This document shows positions 46,566 to 55,969 of a stretch of 64,000 nucleotides of DNA, in pieces. A model generated the notes under the pieces. That model had not been told where the DNA came from. It made no database searches and saw only the letters and a list, made by a program, of their open reading frames with translations. The stretch comes from Argyresthia goedartella (lineage: Eukaryota > Arthropoda > Insecta > Lepidoptera > Argyresthiidae): assembly GCA_949825045.1 (NCBI GenBank), contig OX463814.1, positions 34,056,383-34,120,382 on the forward strand. Reading direction: 5' to 3'. The stretch's first letter is position 1; each line of letters starts with the position of its first letter. Made by a program: the position numbers and the translations under genes.

Positions 46566-47621
46566 AGACTGACCTCCAATAAGATCATACCATAAGAGAG
46601 AGTAGACTATCGAATACTGGGGCAGTAATAGAGAGAGAAAGACAAAGGATCCTCCTACAGATCAACTAACCAAGTTATCTCTGCATTATGTAGGGCAGAC
46701 AATAAAGGGCCATTGGCTACAATAAAACAAAAACGCAATTCAAAACAAAATGCGAATGAACGGTGCGTAAAAAGATTACACTACAGATAGATAGTCACGA
46801 TGAGACTCCATTCACTACACAAAGCAACAAAATGGATGATTTGACAGATTTCCTATTAATTAAAAGCTAATTTGACATAACTGAGTCAGTTTTGTTGCGG
46901 ATATGACAGTGTAGATGGGGCCGATCTAGTTACTAAATAGCCCACGAAATAGTGTTGCAAAAAGTTCTAAAAGAATATCCCGGCGAGATCGCGTCTGCAT
47001 CGGACTATCTTTACTTTTTAGCTCAAAGATTATTGGAATAAACTTCAATACAACCGAAGCATTGAATTTTAGCTATTATTTATTCTGAGTTTATATTTAA
47101 TGATGTTCCCTTTTATTATCCGACTACAGCAAAGCCAAAAGGAGGGTTATGTATTTACATTAATACTACCACTTTCTATGCAGCCAGGCTAGAAATACAT
47201 TACCGGCCTAGAAATAAGAGCTGATGAAAGTGGCCGGTTCGATTGCAAAGGTTCACTGTCGGGAGTGTTTTTACTTGAACTCTAATGAACTGTCTGTGTC
47301 CTGCAGACAGGCTAAAAATATAGGGGTTTGTGACGACATCGTACTGAGGGGCACAAAATGTTATACAGGGTGCGACATCCACTTAGTTTTTGGGAAGGGT
47401 GACTTTAAAATAAAAGTTACGGCTCTCAAACTTGAGCTTGAGACTGCTCTTGGGTGAGAAATTAGGAGAAACGAGCAAGTTGGCCTATCTTAGAGAAATT
47501 TCGTCGTCGTTTCTTGAACAGATAGGTATCAAAGTCTTTATTCTGTATACGGAACCATTAATAATAATAAAGCAGAAATTATCTTTTGATTTTTGCCATA
47601 AATAAAAAATAAAATACATAA
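46566..47621. other. Spacer with one small unexplained ORF
   Basis: Mostly unassigned. A 77-codon plus-strand frame at 47224-47457 encodes a cysteine-containing peptide (CRECFYLNSNELSVSCRQAK, later GTKCYTGCDIHLVFGKGDF). It looks more protein-like than its surroundings, but I do not recognise it and it may be an exon or element fragment. Confidence 0.35.
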
Positions 47622-48009
47622 AAACGGTCAAGTGCGAGTCCAACTCGCGCACGCAGGTTTCCTTACCACCGTACAATGGTAAGGATGGTGTGGAGTGAAT
47701 AGTTTGGATTTTACCTAGCAAAATGTTGTTTACAAAGTTATTGGTGCGGCTACTTTCACACTCCATGTACGTGACCAGGTGCATTCATAAGTTTGTATGT
47801 GGTATCGAAAGAATTGTTGTTTGGGAGCCACCTTAAATATTTATTATATTCTGTTTTTTAGTATTTATTGTTATAACGGCAACAGAAATACATCATCTGT
47901 CTAACTATCACGGTTCATAAAGATACAGCCTGGTGACAGACGGACGGACGGACGGACGGACAGCGGAGGCTTTTAAATAGGGACCCTATCCGTTTGGCTC
48001 CCTTCGCCA
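47622..48009 (+). mobile_element. Repeat M, uninterrupted copy
   Basis: Left end AAAACGGTCAAGTGCGAGTC with CGCAGGTTTCCTTACC. The middle has CAGGTGCATTCATAAGTTTG, TTATTGTTATAACGGCAAC and AGAAATACATCATCTGTC, then CACGGTTCATAAAGATACAG, a (GGAC)n run, CAGCGGAGGC and TAGGGACCCTAT near the right end. The family lacks coding capacity, and its ends are imperfect inverted GGGTTCCGTACC-type sequences. This copy preserves the site into which the DIRS element inserted in the copy at 55431-60925. Confidence 0.82.
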
Positions 48010-48074
48010 ATGCTAATAAAAAAGTAGTAATTATGTTTTAATTTTGGCCATAAATAAAAATAAAAAAAACAAAC

Positions 48075-48300
48075 AAACACAGATGACCTCTGTGGCTTTG
48101 CGATTCAAGGCTCTGCCTTCTAAGCGACAGTTCACGGGTTTGGATCCCGGCTGAGGGGGAAGGAACAAAAGGTTTTGGATGTTAAATGTTACACATATAG
48201 TGTGTGACGTCACTTTTTCTGGTTCCCACGACACAGAGTATCCTAGTGTGGGGCCAGAAGCAATATATGTGCATGTAGATAAATATTTAAGTCTAAACAT
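48075..48300 (+). mobile_element. SINE-3 (tRNA-headed) copy
   Basis: CTCTGTGGCTTTGCGATTCA (A-box region) lies about 50 bases before GGGTTTGGATCCCGG (B box with one change). Then come GGAAGGAACAAAAGG, GTGTGACGTCAC, CTGGTTCCCACGACACAGAG and GTGTGGGGCCAGAAGC, and a TAAATATTTAAGTC end. Fragments of the same family lie at 14041-14155 and 49430-49570. Confidence 0.7.
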
Positions 48301-48769
48301 AGCGTCACGTCTTTTCCTTTACGGAGTGGCACAGGCCACTTGAAACCACGTTGATTCAGTTAGTAAAAACTCCATCTTAAGTGACAGGGGGTTACCTCAT
48401 CGCCGCATCCATGAACCGATGAAGCATCCTCGAAATGTATTTTCGTCAAACCCTATAAGCTGATCATTGTGTTCAGCAATGTGAACAAGCTATTGAATCG
48501 AGTTTACCAATTGATCGATTATGTCATTCAAATTCTGGTCATGCATACGATGTATCGTGGTAGCTACTCGCTACGCATTGTCGGAACTCTTTAGTTGAAG
48601 TTCTGACCTGTTATGCGAGAAATACCTTTGACATTGACGTTTAGTATTCATTTGTACATTCTGCGGTCTGTTTGAAATCAGGCAAGTTCCCTATTGTAGA
48701 GAAACTTCGATTAAGATATTCAATGCATTTAATAATATTTTGAGACCAAAAACATAAAAGGCCCATCTT
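48301..48769. other. No recognisable feature
   Basis: A short stretch with SINE-2-like words (48300-48420: gtgacaggggg, catcgccgcatcc) on the minus strand is too decayed to delimit. The rest is unassigned. Confidence 0.35.
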
Positions 48770-49268
48770 TTGCGCGTTTTTATTTTATTTATCTACACAC
48801 GTATCATAAATCCTCTTTACTGCGTACAAAAACCGCACGTTAAGATCAGCACAATGTTAAACTTCTTGATAAAAACTCATTTCTTATCTGAAAAATTACA
48901 CATTATGACCATAATGTGTAATTTTTCTACACATTATGACATTCAAATTTCGAACGCCGACGCCCGCCTGCATGCCGCCCCTAGTTTGTCTGTGAAGTTG
49001 GTACTGACATTCAAATTTCGAACGCCGGCGCCCGAAGTTGGTGATACAGAACAAGCTAAACAACTGCAGAGCCACAATGCCGGTTAAACATGCGGTTTCT
49101 GTACACATCAAAGAGAGCTTATGATATGTGTGTGGATAAACTAGTGTATGTAACTGTACATAATTAGGCATTAAAACTCGAGTGATATTATTATGAAACT
49201 CGCCTTCGGCTCGTTTCATAAACCCACTCTCGAGTATTGATGCCCTCCATTATGTAGCAGTCACATAA
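48770..49268 (-). repeat. Inverted-pair repeat Y, right copy
   Basis: The reverse complement of this segment follows 46080-46565 feature by feature. It includes the TTACACATTATGACC/GGTCATAATGTGTAA palindrome, here at about 48894-48922, two CATTCAAATTTCGAACGCC words, and the CTCGAGTGATATTATTATGA ... CTCGAGTATTGATGCCCTCC end. The end-to-end direct distance between copies is about 2.2 kb. Confidence 0.88.
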
Positions 49269-49429
49269 ACTACTATTAGTATTTGATTGTCAGCAAAAAA
49301 TACGAATTTAAAGTAACGTCAAACAGCACTTCTTTGTAACTCCCCATCAGAGGACGTGACGTAATAGTTATTGTCAGTAGTGGACAGAGCTAAAGTCACT
49401 ATCCGTATCATTTTCTATGCAAAAAAGGA

Positions 49430-49575
49430 AGAAGTAGTTGTGGAAACCAGAAAAAATGACGTCACAAACATAAATATCCATGACCCGGGTTTTTTTTTCT
49501 CCCTGATGATTTTAATCCGCGACCTCTCGCTTGTGAGGTAGAACCTCATCAGAGGTCTTTGTAAATTATTAAGAG
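49430..49575 (-). mobile_element. SINE-3 fragment
   Basis: The reverse complement shows CCCGGGTCATGGATATTTAT, GTTTGTGACGTCATTTTTTC and TGGTTTCCACA, matching the SINE-3 body. A decayed head (CCTCACAAGCGAGAGGTCGC) lies upstream. Confidence 0.5.
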
Positions 49576-49594
49576 CCTCACTTATTCTATGAAT

Positions 49595-49795
49595 ATTTGC
49601 TTACGAACTTCCAGCGGCGCGCTTCAACCCTCTGTGAGTCTATGGCCTCCTCTACTATATGCTTTCATTTCGCTCTGTCTCTGGCCTCCTGTCTCCAAGA
49701 GGTTTTCTTGACTAAACTCCTCAGATCTTCCCCTAGACGATCTTTCAATTGCTTCCTGAGTCTTCCTCGGGCTCTTTTCTGTTGCCAGGTCCACT
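49595..49795 (-). pseudogene. Short RTE-like LINE C-terminal remnant
   Basis: The minus strand reads TWQQKRARGRLRKQLKDRLG, EDLRSLVKKTSWRQEARDRA and KWKHIVEEAIDSQRVEAR. The order GR.RK...D-L...W...A.DR..WK...EA is the usual end of RTE-type endonuclease-RT proteins. The plus-strand open frame across it is a shadow. It ends where the minisatellite begins. Confidence 0.6.
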
Positions 49796-49856
49796 TGGAG
49801 GTAGTTTTCACAGCTGTCATCCTTCTTTATATTTGGCCCATCTCAGACTTTGTGAC

Positions 49857-50600
49857 TTGCAAAATCTGGTGATCGTTTCTATTGCAAAACATGGTGATCG
49901 TTTCTATTGCAAAACCTGGTGATCGTTTCTATTGCAAAACCTAGTGATCGTCTCTATTGCAAAACCTGGTAATCGTCTCTATTGCAAAACCTGGTGATCG
50001 TCTCTATTGCAAAACCTGGTGATAGTCTTTATTGCAAAACCTGGTGATCGTCTCTATTGCAAAATCTGGTGATAGTCTCTATTGCAAAACCTGGTGATCG
50101 TCTCTATTGCAAAACCTGGTAATCGTCTCTATTGCAAAACCTGGTGATAGTCTCTATTGCAAAACCTGGTGATAGTCTCTATTGCAAAACCTGGCGATCG
50201 TCTCTATTGCAAAACTTGGTGATAGTCTCTATTGAAAAACCTGGTGATCGTCTCTATTGAAAAACCTGGTGATCGTCTCTATTGCAAAACCTGGTTCTCT
50301 ATTGCAAAACCTGGTGATAGTCTCTATTGCAAAACCTGGTGATCGTCTCTATTGCAAAACCTGGTGATAGTCGCTATTGCAAAACCTGGTGATCGTCTCT
50401 ATTGCAAAACCTGGTGATAGTCTCTATTGCAAAACCTGGTGAGAGTCTCTATTGCAAAACCTGGTGATCGTCTCTATTGCAAAACCTGGTGATAGTCTCT
50501 ATTGCAAAACCTGGTGATCGTCTCTATTACAAAACCTGGTGATCGTCTCTATTGTAAAACCTGGTGATCGTTTCTATTGCAAAACCTGGTGATCGTTTTT
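49857..50600. repeat. 25-bp minisatellite, about 30 copies
   Basis: The unit is CTATTGCAAAACCTGGTGAT plus a variable CGTCT or AGTCT end. About 30 copies form a near-perfect array. Two main variants differ at one base (GATCG versus GATAG). From about 50300 to 50520 they mostly alternate, giving a 50-bp higher-order period. One copy lacks five bases (50281-50300). The word tgtgacttg flanks both ends of the array. Confidence 0.97.
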
Positions 50601-52144
50601 TGTGACTTGGAATTGTTTCTTTATCACACGAATAGGACTCGAAAAGAAACTTTACGGGCGTTTTGTCAGCTTCAAATGGACCTATCAGTAGAAGTTTTAT
50701 GTATGTTAACAAAACAATATAACATTCGCGCATTTTTTCGCTCAGGTTGGCAAAGATACGGTAGTGTTATATTGTTGTAAATCATGCAAAATACATATAA
50801 CAACCTAAAGTTCGAGAACCACCTCCTACCACTATACATATAAAATAGGTAGTCAAAAGCTCAGTACAAGAATGCACAAGTAGGAGGGTGGAATAGATCA
50901 AAATATGCGGGGTGACGAAAATGCATCGCTAGACGCATAACTGACTAGGTGGCTATTAGTGCACTTGACAATAAGCTGAGCTTTACTTATAATTGGATAA
51001 CACGAGTACTGCCCACGAAAATAAAAGGGACTAATGAAATTGTTCTGTACATTAATTGGACAGTGTTACGTTTGGCTAGCTTAAATGTTGTCAGAAAATT
51101 TCCCTTGGCGTTGGTAGAGAGGCATGGTTGGCCAGTGATACAATTCCCCTCTTTGCGTGACCAGCCAGCCCATCGACACAGTTATGAAGAAACAACCCTA
51201 AGAAAGAACACAAATCCTTACTCCTTTGTTTGCCGAATTCAAATGTCTGACTACGCTTCGTGCATAACTTCTCGGTGCATTCTCCTCCACCCTAGTGGGT
51301 GCAGGAGAATGCATCTAGCTATATATGCACCTAGATAGGTGCATACATACGAGGCTTATCGATCGGGGTGCATTCGGCGAATAGGGGATCATACCCCAGC
51401 AACATTGATTGTGTGAGACGAATTTCAAATGGCATCATGAGGGCACGAAGGCGATTTCGTGCTATTTTAATCGTGGTTGTACATCCAGTTATCCAGTATT
51501 CGTGTGCAATTTGTATGTATAAAGACGTAATAACAGACTTGTGATTGTCTGATATTGACGTGAAAGACAAGACAAGAAAATTATAAATAAGCAAGTTAGT
51601 GCTACAAACAAATAATGGTACCGACATATTTTCTGAAAACAAGTGACGGAATGCTCCACCGCCTGTTTCGACCGGATCGAAACCACGTCATTAATTAAAA
51701 GATACAATCTAAACATGCAGTCGTAATCATCACAAAGCTGGTACTAACTCGTGAAGTTACACAGAATTTTGATTCGGGCTTATTTCGTGTGTCATAGGGT
51801 CTACGTACCAAAGTACATCCACATACATTTTGTCAAGTTACAAATAACTTGACCAAATGTATGTGTATGTATGTAGGTGCACATGGCGTGTCTAAATGAC
51901 TGACACTACATTATCTCAAGACAGCGACATTCGGACAGGAATAATGGGTTTTTGGTTTGGATAGATATCATTGAAAATCAAACTAATATCCGATGGAGGA
52001 AACCTCCGCAAATGAGTTTCCGCATTTATATAAGTTTTCAAAGACCGATTATATACAGTTGCTGTTCTTCATACTATATTTATTCCTTCATCACAGATTG
52101 CGATTCCCCTAAATATATAAAGACTCTATTGTTGTGGGCTCATC
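50601..52144. repeat. Unassigned DNA with strong local hairpins
   Basis: No gene. Hairpin 1 is at 51276-51313, arms TGCATTCTCCT/AGGAGAATGCA with an inner CCAC/GTGG. Hairpin 2 is the palindrome TGCACCTA-GA-TAGGTGCA at about 51326-51343. Hairpin 3 is at 51821-51864, with 20-bp arms, one mismatch, and loop CAAA. Confidence 0.6.
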
Positions 52145-52397
52145 AATAATAATACCTTGATACCTTGGACACTATTTACACACATAGATCTAGCCCCAAA
52201 CTAGGATTCCCTGTATCTTGGGTACTAGACAACGATACACATACTTATATAGATAAATGTTATACTTAGATAGATAAACAACCATGACTAGGGCTAAATA
52301 TCCATTCTCATCAAACAAATATTTGCACCCACCGGGACTCGAACCTGGGACCCTTGGCTTTGTAGGCAGGGTCATTGCCGACTTGGCCATTCGGGTC
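52145..52397 (-). mobile_element. SINE-1, near full length
   Basis: The minus strand carries an A-box region with ACCCGAATGGCCAAGTCGGC, an intact GGTTCGAGTCC B box, the body and a short ATT tail. Confidence 0.9.
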
Positions 52398-52911
52398 TAC
52401 GATTGATTAATTTTCGTAGGTTTTGACGTGTTCAAACACAAGGCAATGAGACTCAAAATCGCGGACCATTTTTGAGCTACCCACAGACGAGTGGCTAAGA
52501 CGCACGCAACTCTTAAGACTCGTTTAGTTTTCACAAAGGAGTTCTTTCCAGAGGCCCGACCTACTTTCGGAGACGAAGCAAGCGTACGATGGCCACAATC
52601 GTGCGTGTCATCTCATCAAATTACACACTTAATCCCTAGAGTTAGCTCACACTATTGATCACAGCCGTCAAGGATTACGAGTATATTCTCAATAAAAAAC
52701 AACTTAATTCTTTAAGTATAATACTAACAGTTCGACGACTAAAAGGTGTAACCCGAAGACAAAGAGTGTGATTGGTATATTTGTTGACAATGAGCGAGAC
52801 ATGTTTGTTGACAAAGAGTGGGACTTATGATTACCCGACTACTATGTACCATGTCTTTATGTATGTTCATGTGTGTCACCAGAACATCTTAACTACTTAT
52901 CAGGGTTTAGA
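52398..52911. other. No recognisable feature
   Basis: Unassigned. The phrase tgttgacaa(a/t)gag is duplicated at 52780-52815. Confidence 0.4.
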
Positions 52912-53296
52912 ATTTAAGTTTATTTTGTTCTTACATGTCAACCTAACACGAAGAGTATTCGGGGGCTTCGCCGCGCTCGCCTAATCTAGTCTACACCTAA
53001 GCTAACGCAGTATTGGCCCTGGTATTTCGTATTGACAGATAGTAAATTGTAGCGTACTGCTTTATGACGCGTTGATGTATGATGACAATAACCTTTATAT
53101 AGAAAACTGGACTAAACTAGAATTGCAAACATACCACCAGGGCAAACACTGCAGTAGCTGAGGTGAAGACTAGAGGGGGCGAGCGCTGCGAAGCCCCCGA
53201 ATAGTCTTCGTGTTAGGCTGACATGTAAGAACAAAAGAAACGTAAATTCTAAACCCTGTCGGTCTGGTTTACGATCTGACGATAGTTGATCGACTA

Positions 53297-54507
53297 TGCC
53301 CGGTTCCTATATTTAACGGATCGTCATCCGTAAAAGTAACTGTCCGTTTTTCCCTAACCAACTACGAGTCATTAATACCGTTCCACAATTTACTTTCTGT
53401 ACCTTTTACCTACGGACGTCCGTTGGTCATAGATGTCATTGAAATACCGACGCGCCCTCTTCACTCAGAGATGTGCGTTTCGTTATATGCAGGATTGAAA
53501 TTTGTAATAAGATAAAGTTCAAGCCGATACAAATTAGATTTACATACGAATTGATCTTAGAGTTCTCTAAACTTATGATGTTTATTAGAGCTACACGAAC
53601 GCAGGCATCTTCGTGACATATTTTTTTCCTTATCAAACTTAATAGAATGCATAGAATACATAACAAGGACGGAACGTTCATCGCGCGAAAAAGACATTTG
53701 ACTCGACATTGACATCCATCAATTGAAATAAGTATACATATATCCTGCAAAAAGTTTGAGTCTTCTTCTAGTCGACAAATTCTTCAAAAAATACAAAGTG
53801 TATAATACATTTCAAACCACCAGGTTTGAAATGTATATTACGCCGGTGAGTACCTATCATCTTCCCATTTGATTTATCTACAAATTTGTCTGCCGCCTAG
53901 TAGGCATGCAACGTTTTTGCCTCGGTACCTAAATCTTCATTCAGGGCTAAGACTCAGGGATATTTCTGTCGGTTCTTTCGTTCTAGTCGCTCCCTCATGG
54001 CTGAGGATCGTGACCGTCATGGTTGTTGGTACGAGGCTTGTTCAGTGATCTCCCATTTGTTCTGTCCTGGGCATTGAGCTAATGGTCCTGGGCTGCATGT
54101 TTTGCCTATTATCTTCTGCTGAGTCAGTCTCACTGGAGTTCGATATAATTTCGAACACTTCTCTGTCACTATCTGATGAACTGGACATTTTAAATTCAAA
54201 ATTACAGCGAAAACAGTGAAATATAAAATTTAACCGACCGAAATTGAGGGGTAACCAAGTGACATTACGAATAGTTATCTGGAAAGTCTACTGACGTTTA
54301 AAATATTTATAGGAACGCAACCAAGTGACATCTCCATACAATACGCTTACGCTCCGTTGCCGGTAACCCTCCCATCCGTTAGTAGCCAGCCGTCGGTTGG
54401 TTGCATAACGAGACGTTTGTTATAGGAACGGTTTTAGCTTACGCCTCGTAGAATTAACTACCATTCGTAACTAAAACGGATAGTTTTTGAAATATAGGAA
54501 CCGGGCA
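53297..54507 (-). mobile_element. TA-target DNA transposon with 18-bp perfect TIRs
   Basis: Both ends carry TGCCCGGTTCCTATATTT as a perfect inverted pair, flanked by TA on each side (53295-53296 and 54508-54509). The uninterrupted relative (25262-25285, reverse complement) has a single TA at the same place. TA duplication suits the Tc1/mariner group or relatives, but no DDE transposase is recognisable. The element is 1,211 bp and probably non-autonomous or decayed. A perfect 14-bp hairpin lies inside (53805-53836, loop ACCA). Confidence 0.78.
54042..54188 (-). CDS. Small acidic Ser-rich ORF in the TA transposon
   Basis: 48 codons starting MSSSSDSDREVFEIISNSS and ending RTEQMGDH-stop. It is rich in Ser, Asp and Glu. 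It starts 320 bases inside one TIR and points inward, where the first exon or N-terminus of a transposase would lie. No known domain is visible, and it may be the relic N-terminus of a longer protein. It is a weak call. Confidence 0.3.
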   Translation of the reverse strand: MSSSSDSDREVFEIISNSSETDSAEDNRQNMQPRTISSMPRTEQMGDH

Positions 54508-54681
54508 TAACGCGTTATTTTATCAACTAACGGTTTTGACTATCGGTGACATATGTCTTTCAAACAATCATATTAAACTGTCTTTTGTGTATTTTGACAC
54601 TTTTTAGCACAAAGGTAATCGAACTATTTGGACATTCTGTCATACGAACAGCCATGATCCAGAAGGGTTAACAAGTAGGTA

Positions 54682-54901
54682 TTTACCGCCCGCTGATAAT
54701 CGGTTTCTTACAACACATTATTTTATTTACCGCCCGCTGATAATCGGTTTCTTAGAACACATTATTTTATTTACCGCCCGCTGATAATCGGTTTCTTACA
54801 ACACATTATTTTATTTACCGCCCGCTGATAATCGGTTTCTTACAACACATTATTTTATTTACCGCCCGGTGATAATCGGTTTCTTACAACACATTATTTT
54901 T
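54682..54901. repeat. 44-bp tandem repeat, 5 copies
   Basis: Units start at 54682, 54726, 54770, 54814 and 54858. Each carries TTTACCGCCCGCTGATAATC, then GGTTTCTTACAACACATTAT. There are only two or three substitutions among copies (for example the G in ttagaacac of copy 2, and CCGGTG in copy 5). Confidence 0.97.
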
Positions 54902-55430
54902 GGTTTAGTAGTGCGGTTTTAGATTTTGAACGTATTTGTGTCCTTTGTTTTTATAAACATGATCTGGGTACAATAGTGTTGTTGTAGGAAACCACTATCC
55001 GTTCACAATATGTGATGATATATTGCCACCGAAGAAGTTATCTACTTGAGTTCGGACATGAGAAAACCGGATGATTTGCTGTTTATCATGGGAGGGGTTA
55101 AGTGGTAGGCGAACAATTACGAAGGCCTCAGGCCAAACATAAGTGGTATCTCGTCAGTACTGGAAGCCAGTTAGAAGTACAAAATGCTTGGCATGTTTCA
55201 ATCGCTTCCTATGAGTAAGTAAATGCACTAACTGTTTTTCAAATTAGATGACACTTAAATGGCACACAGACACTGCCATCCAGAGCGGGAGACTGTGGCA
55301 GCTTGGCTTTGAGTGTCAATGAAACTCCTGACTGGCCGGTTGTGCATCCGAGACTATGAGAGTCTATGAAGTGATAGGCTGGGATGGTTTTCAAAAAGAG
55401 AACGATGGTTTGTGCCGTTTACCTATAAAA
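54902..55430. other. No recognisable feature
   Basis: Unassigned sequence between the tandem repeat and repeat M. Confidence 0.45.
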
Positions 55431-55710
55431 AAACCGGTGAAGTGCAAGTCTAACTCGCGCACGAAGGGTTCCGTACCACCGTAAAATGTGGTGAAAATAA
55501 TTGGTGTGGAGTGAATAGTTTGGATTTTACATAGCAAAATGTTGTTTACAAAGTTATTGGTGCGGCTACTTTCACTCTCCATGTACGTAACCAGGTGCAT
55601 TCATAAGTTTGTATGTAGTATTGAAATAATTGTTGTATGGGAGCTCCCTTAAATATTTATTTAATTCTGTTTTTTAGTATTTGTTGTTATAGCGGCATCA
55701 GAAATACATT
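55431..55710 (+). mobile_element. Repeat M, left half (split by the DIRS element)
   Basis: AAACCGGTGAAGTGCAAGTC, CGAAGGGTTCCGTACCACCG, the CAGGTGCATTCATAAGTTTG block, and ATCAGAAATACATT up to the insertion point. It continues at 60789 with ATTATCTGTG. Compare the uninterrupted copy at 47622-48009. Confidence 0.88.
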
Positions 55711-55732
55711 ATACTTCAACGTTACATCCTCT

Positions 55733-55889
55733 AGATTTATATAATTCACTATGTAGTACACTGTTCATTGTACTAGGCTTCGCACACAATATTCAGAGTT
55801 TAACTCATATCAAAATTAAAAACCTACGTTACGTTTGGCGCTAACCGCGCGCGCCCCCTACCGGCCGTGCCACCAACTTGTCATTCATT
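55733..55889 (+). repeat. DIRS left inverted terminal repeat
   Basis: 157 bp, an exact reverse complement of 60566-60722 by direct reading. It contains the GC-rich word CGCGCGCGCCCCCTACCGG. A further 22 bases (55711-55732) form the unique left extremity. It probably carries the promoter, since gag starts 80 bases downstream. Confidence 0.95.
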
Positions 55890-55969
55890 GTTTTTGTGCG
55901 GGCTTCGCAACATCTTTCGCTGTCACGGAAAATATTTTTAGTGGTTAAAAGTGAAGTTGAGGCGTTATT

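Larger units (their letters stand above)
52912..54545. mobile_element. Repeat X foldback element, interrupted by a TA-target transposon
   Basis: The arms 52912-53040 and 53125-53265 are inverted: GGGTTTAGAATTTAAGTTTA and TTACATGTCAACCTAACACG, then TCGGGGGCTTCG and CAGTATTGGCCCTGG in the left arm, all mirrored in the right. The terminal ATAGTTGATCGAC-TA stops at 53296 and resumes at 54508 as TA-ACGCGTTATTTTATCAACT. The related copy at 25262 reads continuously across this point. Confidence 0.72.

Noticed and set aside
49857..50600. CRISPR array
   Set aside because: The direct repeats have no unique spacers. The whole 25-bp unit repeats, so this is a minisatellite in a eukaryotic context.
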